From contig OZ020590.1 in assembly GCA_963971535.1 (NCBI GenBank), positions 153,492,034 through 153,556,033 of the forward strand: a stretch of DNA of 64,000 nucleotides. The letters run 5' to 3'. This stretch comes from Notolepis coatsorum. Its lineage: Eukaryota > Chordata > Actinopteri > Aulopiformes > Paralepididae. The notes beneath the pieces are model-generated. The model was not told the origin of the DNA, made no database searches, and saw only the letters and a program-made list of their open reading frames with translations. Shown piece after piece: positions 32,283-42,566 of this stretch. Made by a program: the position numbers and the translations under genes. The first letter of the stretch is position 1; every line of letters begins with the position of its first letter.

Positions 32283-32522
32283 ACCTTCACCTAATATGTT
32301 TTGATCTGGTCAGGTGCGCTGTCACCTAAAATGTTTTGATCTGATCAGGTGCGCTGTCACCTAATATGTTTTGATCTGGTCAGGTGCGCTGTCACCTAAT
32401 ATGATTTCATCTAGTCAGGGGCGCTGTCACTTAATATGATTTCATCTGGTCAGGTGCGCTGTCACCTAATATGTTTTCATCTGGTCAGGTCCGCTGTCAT
32501 CTAATGTTAATATGTTTTCATC
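32283..32522 (+). repeat. 35-bp minisatellite, about 6.5 units
   Basis: Units begin CTGTCACCTAATATGTTTTG and continue ATCTGGTCAGGTGCG, with substitutions among copies. Unrelated in sequence to the 35-bp array at 12558. Confidence 0.85.
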
Positions 32523-33359
32523 TGTGTCCACTGACCACTGACACACAGTGGGGGATGTTTTAAAAATATAATTTAATATATAATATAATATAATAATTTG
32601 TGGTTCACCTAAAAATTTGGTCAGCAGCCTCCACTGCGTGGCACCTACCCCAAAATGAAAGCTATGATGATGAGGAACACGTGGGGAAAATTTGGTGCTT
32701 TTGTCCGGCGTGTCCACATCCTTCTCAAATCTGGTGCTAAGCCATTGCACTAAGAGTAGAGGGAATTGCAGTAGTCCAGTTGTGAGAAAATTAGCATGAT
32801 GATGACTCATTTCTGCATTGTACCTCACTGTTACTCATTTTACTCTGTATTGTATATTGACTGAACATTCCTTTACTTACTTTTTTTTTTATTATATATA
32901 TATATGCTGTATGTAGCACACTCAGGGGCTCATGCAGAAACAAGCATTTCATCATAATATATTCTGTATTTTATTATGGGAAATAATAAACAAACTTTAA
33001 ACTTTATTAAGGTCAGTAGGGGAGAGAAATAACTTGTTTTTTGACATGATGCGCAGTTGTTAGAAACAGTTCAAGGAGCTACGAATAGCTCCCATTCCAT
33101 CTCACTGCTCCAAAAAATTGTGAAAATAAAATTTCAATCAATGATATAACGAGTGGTCTCCGGCGGAGCGACGTCATGTCCCGACAACTCACTCTCGGTC
33201 GTGGGTTTATGCAGAGATGATGCATAATATCTCTTAACGAGTAAGATAAATACTATCAGGCAACATACGTGTAGCGTCCGATATATGGATATGTCTACAT
33301 TTATACAAAAGTAACCGTAGAGGAATTATTTAAGAACAATGTAACGCTTTTCACGTATA
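32523..33359. other. Repeat module and unassigned sequence
   Basis: 32615-32745 resembles 20256-20345 (CCCCAAAATGAAAGCTATGA, TTTTGTCCGGCG). The rest, including a GC-richer stretch at 33160-33230, is unassigned. No credible gene. Confidence 0.4.
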
Positions 33360-33513
33360 TGAATTGAAAATGGGGGTCCCTGATGTAAACAAGACACACG
33401 TCTTTCTCTGGTCTGCATCTCCTTAACAATTGTGTGTATTGAGCCGTACTGTACTGTACCCATTCTGCAATCTGTTAAATAAAGTTTTCATTCATCATTC
33501 ATTCATTCATACT
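33360..33513 (+). mobile_element. LINE A tail fragment, plus strand
   Basis: Starts at the GAATTGAAAATGGGGGTCCC landmark. Ends AATAAAGTTTTCATTCATC with a (CATT)n tail. It faces the minus-strand copy starting at 33548. Confidence 0.7.
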
Positions 33514-33547
33514 TCCCAACACATCCTCGTCACGTGGCAGCCACCCT

Positions 33548-34510
33548 TGATTGATTGATTGAAAAGTGTATTAACAGATTGCAGAATGGGTACAGTACAG
33601 TACAGCTCAGTACATACAATTGTTAAGGGGATGCAGACCAGAGAAAGACTTTCGTCTTGTTTACATCAGGGTCCCCCATTTTCAATTCATCATAACATAT
33701 ATGACATACATGACATACAGATAGACAGTACTGCTACATCTATACATTTATGACATATCAGATTTGCAAATACAGTACTGTTTGTGATACAAAAGTGTCC
33801 AGAAAAAGAGTGTATATACATTTGGCATAGAAACTGTACATTGGAGGAGGTTGGGTGGGTGGGGTGGGGTTGGGTGGGTGGGTGAGGGCTGTACATTGGA
33901 GGTGGGGGGGGGGGGGGGGGGGGTTGGGTAGGGGACACACACACATTTTACACTGTACATTGGAATACTGACAAAACCTTACTTGGTCATTTACTGTACA
34001 ACTAGGTTAGGACATTTGTAGGGGCCAGTTTCGAATTGCAGTCTCACGTAGGTGTTTTTTGAGAGTGTTTTTGAAAGTGGGTAGTGATTCACATTCCTTT
34101 ACAGCTTTAGGTAGGGCGTTCCACATTGATGTGGCATAATTGCGAAACGTGTTTAGTCCCTTGTTTGAGCCGAATCTGGGTTTTACATGATTTGTGGAGC
34201 TCCCTCTGGTGTTGTGATTGTGGTATTCACTGACCTTTGGGAAGTATTTTGACATGTACATGGGTACCTTGGTCGCGTAGTGTATCTTGTAGACCAGGCC
34301 CATTGCAAGTTGCTGTACTCTGTCGTCTACTCTAAGCCATCCTAGGTTGTCAAAGTGGGCAGGGGTGAGGTTCTAGGAGTCAGGTCAAGCAGTAGTCTGA
34401 CTAGCTTGTTTTGAGATGTTTGTAATTTGTTTTTTAGTGCCTTTGAGGTGCTTTGGTACCATGAGGTGCAAGCATAGTCGTAGTACCCTTGAATGAGTGC
34501 TCCTGCTAGA
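33548..34510 (-). pseudogene. LINE A copy, 3' portion (continues at 38027)
   Basis: Tail, 3' UTR and reverse transcriptase C-terminus (MGLVYKIHYATKVPMYMSKY, MWNALPKAVKECESLP), ending at LAGALIQG. It is interrupted at about 34511-38026 by a Rex1-like LINE and resumes in phase with LVNKN-type sequence. Confidence 0.8.
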
Positions 34511-35022
34511 GTCTTCAAGTTCAAGTTCAAGTTCTTTAATAGTTGTCATACAGAAGTACAGAATACTTTCATACAAAATGCTTCTTACTGTTACGCTCCA
34601 GAGACTGTGCTAGACAAGATAGTATCAAATAACATAATAACATAATATAGCATGAATTTAGAAGAAGAAAATGAGGTCACAGTGTTCGGTATAGACATAT
34701 GTACAATGTTCTGAGTTACCATATAATATACAATACACAATACTATGCAGTGTACTAATGTACAGTACTATCTAGTGCAAAGCAGAAATGGGATGAGGTA
34801 CAATTTTAGGTAAAATTTACAGTAAGGTGTACGAGTTGTAGTGCAATCCTTCATCCATAAATATAAAGTGTGGGGAGTGGGTGCTACAGTGTGTTTGTTT
34901 AAAGTGGGTGTGTGCTATAAAGTGTGTGGAGTGGGTGCTACAGTGTGTTTGTTTAAAGTGAGTGTGTGCGTGTGGATGTGTGTGCTATGTGTGTTTGGTG
35001 GTTGTTGTTGTGTAGTGTTCAT

Positions 35023-35560
35023 TCATTGTTCGTTTAGCAGCCTGATGGCCTGGGGATAGAAGCTACTTCTGAGTCTTTCTGTGCTCGCCTTGAGACTCCT
35101 GTATCGCTTGCCTGACGGCAGCAGTTCAAAGAGGCAGTTGTTCGGGTGGCTCGAGTCCTTAATAATTCTCTTAGCCTTCCCCTTGCAACGCTTGTAGTAA
35201 ATGTTCTGGAGGGTGGGGAGCCCCCCTCCAATTGTGCGTTCGGCTGAACGTGTCACTCTTTGTAGTCTGCTTTGGTCTTTTGCAGTGCTATTCCCAAACC
35301 AGGAGGTGATGTTGCCGGTCAAGATGCTCTCTATTGTACATGAGTAGAAGTTCTTAAGGATCTTCTGGCTGACTTGGAACTTCCTTAGGCGCCTGAGGAA
35401 GTAGAGGCGTTGTCGTGCCTTCTTCACCACACTGTTAATGTGTGTGGTCCATGTCAAGTCCTCGGATATGTAGGCTCCGAGGTACTTGAAGCTGTTGACT
35501 CTCTCAACCGGTGCCCCGTCGATGCTGAGGGGGCTGTAGTCCTTGACCCCGACCTCCTGA
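35023..35560 (-). pseudogene. Rex1-like LINE: reverse transcriptase C-terminal part
   Basis: Frame covering [35 protein letters not shown] and the terminal RLRSSFYPQAIRLLNEQ, then stop. It follows the polymerase frame after a one-base shift near 35555-35575. Confidence 0.75.
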
Positions 35561-36416
35561 AGTCCACAATCATCTCCTTTGTTTTGCTGACGTTCAGGGA
35601 GAGGCTGTTTTCCTGGCACCATCCCGCCAGGACCTTGACCTCTTCCAGGTAGGCCCTCTCGTCGTTGGCAGAGATCAGGCCCACCACCACTGTGTCGTCA
35701 GCAAATTTGACGATTGTATTGCTACTCCGCTGAGCCACACAGTCGTGTGTGTACAGGGAGTAGAGGAGGGGACTCAGAACACAGCCCTGGGGGGCCCCTA
35801 TGTTGAGGGTGATGGATGAGGAGGTGCAGTTGCCTGCTCTCACCACCTGGGGTCTGCCAGTCAGGAAGTCCAAGACCCACTGGCAGAGGTCATAGCCCAA
35901 GCCCAGGTCCCTGAGCTTGGCTATGAGTATGGAGGGGACTATGGTATTGAATGCCGAGCTGTAGTCGATGAATAGCATTCTCACATAGTTCCCCTGCCTC
36001 TTGTCCAGGTGTGATGCTGCTGTGTGCAGCACATGGGATATGGCGTCCTCCGTGGACCTGTTGGGGCGGTATGCAAATTGCAGGGGGTCCATGTTGATGG
36101 GGAGGGAGGAGCAGATGTAGCCCTTTACTAGCTTCTCGAAGCACTTCATGGCTATGGAGGTGAGAGCTACAGGGTGGTAGTCGTTGAGGCAAGCAGGCTT
36201 GGATTTTTTGGGTACAGGGATAATAGTGGACTTCTTCAGGCAGGTGGGGATGACAGCCTGTTCTAAGGACAGGTTAAATATGTCAGTGAATACTGGGGCC
36301 AGTTGGTCGGCACAGACTTTTAGGACGCGGCCGGGGATGCCGTCTGGACCTGCTGCCTTCCTGATATTCACTTTTTTAAAGGTCCGCCTCACCTCATGCT
36401 CTGTTACCCTGAACAC
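35540..36416 (-). pseudogene. Rex1-like LINE: reverse transcriptase core
   Basis: Motifs in order: [61 protein letters not shown], the catalytic [11 protein letters not shown], and [15 protein letters not shown]. The last motif is normally followed by the YLG block, which is here in another frame. The frame continues to 35454 as non-homologous read-through. The combination of motifs is typical of fish Rex1-type elements, by recognition only. Confidence 0.75.
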
Positions 36417-38014
36417 TGCGCCTCCATCAGCAGCCGACCCCCCCCCCCCCCCATTGCCGAGGCTTGTGAGCTGGTGTTGTTATTACCAGCATCAAACCTC
36501 GCATAGAAGGTATTGAGGTAATTTGCTAAGGAGATGTCACTGTTCAGTTTGAGGGAGGCGCCTTTGTAGTCTGTCATCGTTTTGAGCCCCTGCCACATAG
36601 CTCTAGAGTCAGCTTGTTCAAACTGGAGTTCAATTTTATCCCTGTAGCGTCGTTTGGCCTCTGACACAGTCCTCCTTACGTTGTATCGCGCCACCTTGTG
36701 GTCATTCATGTTGCCTGCCTCTAGGCCGTCGTTGTATGCTTTGGTGCGCTCTCTCAGAGCTTCACGGACGGATTTGTCTACCCAGGGTTTTTGATTTGGG
36801 TAAACTTTCATTTTGGTAGTGGGGATTGTTTCTTTCACCCTAGTACAAACATAGTCCAGCACTGTCTCCGTGTAGGCATTAATGTTATCTGTGTCGCGGA
36901 ACACATTCCAGTCTGTGTTGTGAAACACTGACCGGATCGTATCCTCTGACGTCACATCCCATTTCTGCACCTCTCGCGAGACTACGGGAGTACTTTTAAT
37001 TTTCTGTCTGTACTTCGGTGTAAGAAAAATTGATGCGTGATCTGACTTACCGAAGCCACTATCAGAATGAGCCTTGTAGCCACCTTTAAATTGCGTGTAA
37101 CAGTGATCTAGGATGTTACCGCCTCTGGTGTTGCAAGTCACATGCTGATAGAAGTCGGGCAATACCTTTCTCAGATTGGCGCTATTGAAATCTCCCAGAA
37201 CTAAAATGGCGGCGTTAACATTCGCCTCTTGGATTCTGTTTACCTCGTCGTGTAGTCTGGAGAGCGCAACCTTGTTGCTGGCTTCAGCTTGCGGTGGAAT
37301 ATACACTCCGACCAGGACGATCGCCGTTAACTCCCTCGGGAGGAAGAAAGGACGACACTTGATGGTTATATATTCCAGTTCTGGGGAGCAGTGGTTGGAT
37401 AGTTCCTTCACGTTCGTTGGGTCACTCCAATTTTTGTTAAACATGAAGGCAATACCCCCTCCACGTTGTTTACCGGACTCTGATGATGACCGATCCTTTC
37501 TATGGATAAAGAAGTGATCCGCTGGTTGAAATGCGTGATCTGGAACCTCCGGCGTCAGCCATGTTTCGGTGAAGCAAAGGACATTGCAGTCCCTAACGTC
37601 TCTTTGATATTGAATCCTTGCTCGGATGTCATCCAGTTTATTGTCTATTGATTGTACATTGGCTAGCAATATACTGGGAAGTGGTGTACGATGGCGTCTG
37701 GATCTCAGCCTGTTTCGGATCCCAGCCCTCTTTCCTCGTCGTCTTTTCCTGGGCTCTGGGAACAAAGGGTCTGGTCCTAATCTCCGGAGGATTTCTTCAG
37801 GCCATTGATGTGGTTCGGAAAGCTGATCCAGCGAGTAATCCAGTTGGTAAGTTTCCCGTAATCCAATGTCTATGAGTGACTGACGGTCATATACATTAAA
37901 TGCACCAACAGTTGGTACGCACAAAACTCTAAAAACTATAAATATTAACAAAAGTAAACACAGTCTCGACGGAGCGAACAGAGAGGCAGCCGAACGGGGC
38001 GGCGCCATCACCAC
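36404..38014 (-). CDS. Rex1-like LINE: N-terminal hydrophobic segment plus endonuclease
   Basis: 536 codons. Residues about 15-40 are strongly hydrophobic ([20 protein letters not shown]), like a signal or membrane anchor. A basic linker ([10 protein letters not shown]) follows. The endonuclease spans about residues 113-330, with [41 protein letters not shown] and GKSDHASI; the Asp, Glu and His expected for the apurinic fold are visible. The product nicks target DNA for target-primed reverse transcription. The frame breaks in the run of C on plus at about 36436-36452, separating it from the reverse transcriptase. Confidence 0.75.
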   Translation of the reverse strand: MVMAPPRSAASLFAPSRLCLLLLIFIVFRVLCVPTVGAFNVYDRQSLIDIGLRETYQLDYSLDQLSEPHQWPEEILRRLGPDPLFPEPRKRRRGKRAGIRNRLRSRRHRTPLPSILLANVQSIDNKLDDIRARIQYQRDVRDCNVLCFTETWLTPEVPDHAFQPADHFFIHRKDRSSSESGKQRGGGIAFMFNKNWSDPTNVKELSNHCSPELEYITIKCRPFFLPRELTAIVLVGVYIPPQAEASNKVALSRLHDEVNRIQEANVNAAILVLGDFNSANLRKVLPDFYQHVTCNTRGGNILDHCYTQFKGGYKAHSDSGFGKSDHASIFLTPKYRQKIKSTPVVSREVQKWDVTSEDTIRSVFHNTDWNVFRDTDNINAYTETVLDYVCTRVKETIPTTKMKVYPNQKPWVDKSVREALRERTKAYNDGLEAGNMNDHKVARYNVRRTVSEAKRRYRDKIELQFEQADSRAMWQGLKTMTDYKGASLKLNSDISLANYLNTFYARFDAGNNNTSSQASAMGGGGGRLLMEAQCSG

Positions 38015-38026
38015 GATATGTGCGCA

Positions 38027-38550
38027 GGGTCTTCAGGGTATTCTTGTTTACCAGAGAGGAGATCCGGTACAAGAATCGCGTTCGTTGGTTGACTTTTTTT
38101 ATTTCATTGGATGCCATTTTGTCACAGGAAAGATTAGCCTCTAGGATGGAACCCAGGTAGGTAATTTCATCTTTCCTTGTGATAATATTGTCACCCACTG
38201 TAACCGAGAAGCCGTCGGTCTTGCTGAGTTTGTTATTTGAACCGAAGAGAATGGACTCTGTTTTGCTCATGTGTAATGATAGTTTGTTGTCGGCGAGCCA
38301 TATGCAGATTTTGCCTAGTTCCGAGCTGAGGGCTTTTTCAACCTGTAACTTGTTCTTGTCAGAGACCAGCAGGGCTGAGTCGTCCGCAAACAGGAACAAG
38401 TTGCAGTCACAAGCTGACGACATGTAATTTGCATAAATTAGGAATAGTAGCGGTCCTAGTATGCTTCCTTGTGGAACACCACAGCTCACTGTGAGGGGGG
38501 GGGGGGATAGGGTACCGTTTACCTCCACCATCTGTTCCCTCCAGGTAGGG
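38027..38550 (-). pseudogene. LINE A copy, reverse transcriptase core (continuation of 33548-34510)
   Basis: On minus: CGVPQGSILGPLLFLIYAN, the catalytic FADDSALLVSD, and FLYRISSLVNKNTLKTL up to the insertion point. 5' truncated at about 38550, so the fingers and endonuclease are lost. Confidence 0.75.
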
Positions 38551-38739
38551 AGGGAGGTAGGATACGAGCTAAATATCTAAACTCAAAAACACCTAAAAGA
38601 GGAAGAGTTGCATATATTTTCTACGAATCTGAATAATATAGACAAAGGTAAATGTAACCTCAACCGAACGATCAGCGGGTGACATCAAGTTGACTTTACG
38701 ATCCAATCTCTCCCTGTTTTTCTGTTATGTTCTCTCACG

Positions 38740-38890
38740 TTGCAGATACACAAGGAGCTCTGGCTCCACCAGCTGGACAATCAAGCTAACTGCACTTAGC
38801 GTAGGCGAGGTAAGTAACTCCACGACCAATGTCCTCAAACTGAAAACATGTCATTTCATTACAGTCCCCGCCGCGTGTTCATACTGGGAA
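38740..38890 (+). other. Exon-like signals of unknown gene
   Basis: A pyrimidine-rich tract with TCACGTTGCAG ends near 38747. It is followed by 64 bp and then GGCGAG/GTAAGTAAC (donor at about 38812). A second acceptor, TTTCATTACAG, ends near 38865. No long frame spans them, so a non-coding 5' exon or chance are both possible. Confidence 0.25.
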
Positions 38891-38985
38891 TGGGTGAAGA
38901 CATGGCAGTTGCTGGAGGGCTAACGGCTAGTGAACTTGAGAACGGTTATGACTATTACACACTTAATAATAAACACTGTTAGGAC

Positions 38986-39196
38986 TATGATTGATTGATT
39001 GAAAACTTTATTAAAAGATTTCAGAATGGGTACAATACAGTACAGCTCAATACACACAATTGTTAAGGGGATGCAGACCAGAGAAAGACTTTCGTCTTGT
39101 TTACATCAGGGTCCCCCATTTTCAATTCATCAGGACATATATGACATACATGACATACAGATAGTCAGTACTGCTACATCTATACATTTATGACAT
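38986..39196 (-). mobile_element. LINE A copy, tail side (continues at 43864)
   Basis: Tail TTGATTGATTG and 3' UTR. Flanked by an exact 18-bp duplication, AATAAACACTGTTAGGAC, at 38968-38985 and 44231-44248. Split at 39196/43864 by the Gypsy element. Confidence 0.85.
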
Positions 39197-39384
39197 TGTG
39201 GTGTCTCCACTAGGCCTGTAGGCGGAGCTCTAACCTAGAGCATGGGTTACACCGGGGTGATGTGCCCCGGCGTGACACACCAGGTGGAGTGAAGGACTGA
39301 GCAAGTTAGCTCTAGGCATGAACGTGAATAAATACAGATGCTGGTACTAAAGTGTCCATTACTTCTTCTTACTACGACATAACA
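39197..39384 (+). repeat. 5' LTR of the Gypsy element
   Basis: 188 bp, TGTGGTGTCTCC to CGACATAACA. AATAAATACAG near 39328 may serve as the polyadenylation signal. I see no difference from the 3' LTR. Confidence 0.9.
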
Positions 39385-39398
39385 TATTGGCGACGACG

Positions 39399-42300
39399 AT
39401 GTCGATGTTGAACCTAAGCCAACCGGCACCTTTTCTTCAAAACGGCGGAGAGCCAGCCATTCCATTCACGGCATGGATCCGCTCGTTCGAAAATTACCTA
39501 CTAGCCATGTCCGAGAAGGAGCTACCTGACGCGCGCAAGCGTGCCCTGCTCGTCCATTGTTTGGGAGTGGAAGGACAAAGACTTTTCTACACAATGACGG
39601 TGGCAGATGATAAGTACGCCACAGCTTTATCAGTTATTAGAAAGTTCTTTACACGGAAAGTTAATGTAGTGGCGGAGCGCTACCGTTTTCGTCAACGTAG
39701 CCAACGCAGCGGCGAGAGCACGGACCAGTACATTGCCTCCCTGAAGGAGCTAGCTACAACTTGTGAGTTCGGGGGGATGGAAGAGGAAATGATCCGGGAC
39801 CAGCTGGTCGAAAAGACCAACTCAGCACGCATCAGGGAGCGATTACTACTGGAAGTTCCACTGACACTGACCAAGGCTGTAATGATCGCTGCTCAGATTG
39901 AAACCGCGTTGTCGGAGGCAAAAGCCATGCTTCAGGGACAGCCGGAGAGCACGGTGGAGGCGGTCCAGTTTTCACGCTCGCGACAGTACAAGTCACAGCG
40001 GGGTAATTTCAATGCGTCACCGCAACCCTTGCCTACACAATCTATGCAGGGTAAGACATGTTACAGATGTGGCTCTCCTCAACACATCGCCAGCTTTGAT
40101 GGATGCCCTGCTAGGGATGCACTGTGCAACACGTGTAAAAAGAAGGGACATTTTTCAAAAGTGTGTCGGGGCTCTAACAGAGTGGGTGAGGTAACCGAGT
40201 CTGAGATTGTACCTGAAGTGACTGTATTGTGCATGGTAGATGGTGCACGTTCGGTTGAAAAGATAGTGTGTACAGTGCAGGTTAGCACAGATGAACGAGA
40301 CGGTCAGGACATTGAGCTCATGCTAGATACAGGTTCAGCTGTGTCTATTTTGCCCAGAGCGAGTTACATGCAATTATTCCCTAATGCATCTCTTACAACA
40401 CCAAAGCTAAGTCTAGTCAGCTACGGAGGTAATGCAATCCCCGTTCATGGATGCTTGAAGGCTAGTGTAGCTTTTGGTGACCGCTGCACTGACGCAGAAA
40501 TTTACATTGTGCAGAATGGGTCTCCAGTGTTAGGGAGGGACCTGTTTACTGCGTTACAGATGCAGATACTAGACGGCAAGGTCACGTCAGCTCAGTACAA
40601 CCAGACAAATTCAGTTGCGACCAGTGTTGAGAAAAATACACTTGGGTGTGCAAAGGCATTCACACATAAGGTGAAAATACGTCCAGAAGTCAGACCGGTA
40701 CAACAACGACTACGTAGATTGCCATTCTCAGTTAGAGCAGCTGTATCCCAGGAGATAAAGAGACTGGTAGAGCAGGACATAATCGAGCCTGTAGAGGCAT
40801 CTGAATGGATCTCGCCCATAGTCGTTACTACAAAGAAAAACGCAGAATTACGCCTCTGTGTGGACCTGAGGGAGCCAAATAAGGCAGTAGTCATAGATGG
40901 GTTTCCACTACCCCACATGGAGGAACTGTTTACAGAATTGAGGGGCGCGACACTGTTTTCGACATTAGACCTCCAGAGTGCTTATCACCAGGTTACACTA
41001 CACGAGGACAGCCGTAGCTTGACGACATTCATTACTCATGATGGACTGTTTCGCTTTAAGAGAGTGCCGTACGGACTGGCATCGGCACCCAGCTGTTTCC
41101 AACGGATGATGTCAATAATCCTCAAAGGTCTGTCGGGGGTCCAGTGCTATCTTGATGACATCATTGTCACAGGTACATCAGTGGAGGAGCACGACAGGAA
41201 CCTGACGGCAGTGCTGCGACGCATAGACGACGCGGGGCTCAAGCTCAACTACTCCAAGTGTCACGTCAGGAAAACGGAGCTGACTTTCCTGGGGCACACA
41301 GTGTCAGCAAAAGGACTACAACCTGACGCATCTCACGCTGCTGCGGTGTCTGAGCTGCCCCCACCTACAGATCTCATCAGGCTGAGGTCATTCCTGGGGC
41401 TCACAGGGTGGTATGCAAAATTCATCCCAGACTACGCCGTTGTCGTGGAGCCGCTGCGAGCGCTGCTTCGAGGGTCAGCAACATTCAACTGGACTCCTGA
41501 GGCTCAGCAGAGTTTTGAGGCAGTTAAAGGACTCATAGTTGATAGCCCTGCACTCTCACTCTTTGACCCTGAGCTGCCCACGGTCGTCACTACAGACGCA
41601 TCGGACTACGGTCTGGGCGCCGTCCTCACCCAGATGCATCCGGACGCCTCAGAAAGGACTGTGGCGTTCGCCTCCCGCACGCTGTCCCAGGCAGAGAGGA
41701 AATACTCTACTGTGGAAAAAGAGGCGCTGGGCTGTGTGTGGGCAACGGAAAGGTGGAGGACATACCTGTGGGGAAGACACTTCACACTACGGACAGACCA
41801 CAGTCCCCTGACCACACTGCTCTCTTCAAAAGGTCAAGGTAGAGCGGGCATGCGCGTGGCCAGGTGGTCCGCTAGGCTAATGTCATTCTGCTATGACATT
41901 CAGTACAAGCCCGGCAGAGAAAACGTTACTGCGGACTGCCTGTCCCGTCTCCCACTGCCCGGATCAGAACCTAGCCAGGAGGAGGACGTGGAAGTGGTAG
42001 CCTTTGTCTCTGATTTCTCAGCTATCACGGCGGCGGAGTTCAAAGCTGCATGCACTGCCTGCCCGGTGCAACTGAAACTACGTGAGATACTCACCTCCAG
42101 ATGGCCTAAATCAGAAAAGGATCTAGACCCGGACCTACGGAGGTTCTTCAAACTACAGAACGAACTCTCTCTACACGATGACTGTGTCGTGCGAGGCCCA
42201 TATAGACTGCTCGTCCCAGAGAGTCTACAGCCCAAACTGATCTCCCTGGCTCACGACACTCACCAGGGAATCGTGAGGACAAAACAGAGACTCAGAGAAG

Positions 42301-42566
42301 TATACTGGTGGCCTGGCATGGATGCCCAGGTTGAGTCGGCTATCAAAGCATGCAACACATGCCAGTCACATGACAAGTCGGCAGTCACACGCACCTCTCC
42401 ACTGCAGCCTGTGCCCTATCCTACTGGGGCTTGGGAGAAACTGGCAATTGACGTGGTGGGGCCCTTTGATAGAGCGCCCCTGGACTGTCGCTTTGCAATC
42501 ACACTAATAGACTACTACAGTAAGTGGCCTGAGCTTTTGTGCCACAGGTTACATCACGGACTGTGA
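39399..42566 (+). CDS. Gypsy Gag-Pol polyprotein, up to a frameshift in integrase
   Basis: I take the ATG at 39399 (MSMLNLSQPAPFLQNGG). The first 200 residues are a retrotransposon Gag capsid-type region (RQRSQRSGESTDQYIASLKE). Zinc knuckles follow near residues 220-255 (CYRCGSPQHIASFDGC, CNTCKKKGHFSKVC). The protease has LMLDTGSAVSILP (about 307). The reverse transcriptase spans about 430-640 with LFSTLDLQSAYHQV and the catalytic YLDDIIVTG. RNase H starts with TTDASDYGLGAVLTQ (about 732). The integrase zinc-binding HHCC motif is at about 950 (YWWPGMDAQ, CNTCQSH), and the first catalytic Asp is in AIDVVGPFD. The frame ends abnormally after YYSKWPELL at the T-run near 42535. Confidence 0.9.
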   Translation: MSMLNLSQPAPFLQNGGEPAIPFTAWIRSFENYLLAMSEKELPDARKRALLVHCLGVEGQRLFYTMTVADDKYATALSVIRKFFTRKVNVVAERYRFRQRSQRSGESTDQYIASLKELATTCEFGGMEEEMIRDQLVEKTNSARIRERLLLEVPLTLTKAVMIAAQIETALSEAKAMLQGQPESTVEAVQFSRSRQYKSQRGNFNASPQPLPTQSMQGKTCYRCGSPQHIASFDGCPARDALCNTCKKKGHFSKVCRGSNRVGEVTESEIVPEVTVLCMVDGARSVEKIVCTVQVSTDERDGQDIELMLDTGSAVSILPRASYMQLFPNASLTTPKLSLVSYGGNAIPVHGCLKASVAFGDRCTDAEIYIVQNGSPVLGRDLFTALQMQILDGKVTSAQYNQTNSVATSVEKNTLGCAKAFTHKVKIRPEVRPVQQRLRRLPFSVRAAVSQEIKRLVEQDIIEPVEASEWISPIVVTTKKNAELRLCVDLREPNKAVVIDGFPLPHMEELFTELRGATLFSTLDLQSAYHQVTLHEDSRSLTTFITHDGLFRFKRVPYGLASAPSCFQRMMSIILKGLSGVQCYLDDIIVTGTSVEEHDRNLTAVLRRIDDAGLKLNYSKCHVRKTELTFLGHTVSAKGLQPDASHAAAVSELPPPTDLIRLRSFLGLTGWYAKFIPDYAVVVEPLRALLRGSATFNWTPEAQQSFEAVKGLIVDSPALSLFDPELPTVVTTDASDYGLGAVLTQMHPDASERTVAFASRTLSQAERKYSTVEKEALGCVWATERWRTYLWGRHFTLRTDHSPLTTLLSSKGQGRAGMRVARWSARLMSFCYDIQYKPGRENVTADCLSRLPLPGSEPSQEEDVEVVAFVSDFSAITAAEFKAACTACPVQLKLREILTSRWPKSEKDLDPDLRRFFKLQNELSLHDDCVVRGPYRLLVPESLQPKLISLAHDTHQGIVRTKQRLREVYWWPGMDAQVESAIKACNTCQSHDKSAVTRTSPLQPVPYPTGAWEKLAIDVVGPFDRAPLDCRFAITLIDYYSKWPELLCHRLHHGL

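Larger units (their letters stand above)
34518..38026 (-). mobile_element. Near-full-length Rex1-like LINE
   Basis: About 3.5 kb inserted into LINE A. The 3' tail is (GAACTT)n. Flanks share GTCTTCA (34511-34517 and 38029-38035) within a longer imperfect repeat, an apparent target duplication. It encodes an apurinic-type endonuclease and a reverse transcriptase in three offset frames. Two tandem units of about 65 bp (GTGGGTGCTACAGTGTGTTT) lie in the 3' UTR near 34875-34960. Confidence 0.8.

Noticed and set aside
32283..32522. Possible CRISPR array (regular 35-bp spacing)
   Set aside because: Units abut with no unique spacers, and the genome is vertebrate. It is a minisatellite. The same applies to 12558-13622.
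32283..32522. Kinship between this 35-bp array and the 35-bp array at 12558
   Set aside because: Unit length matches but the sequences are unrelated; coincidence.
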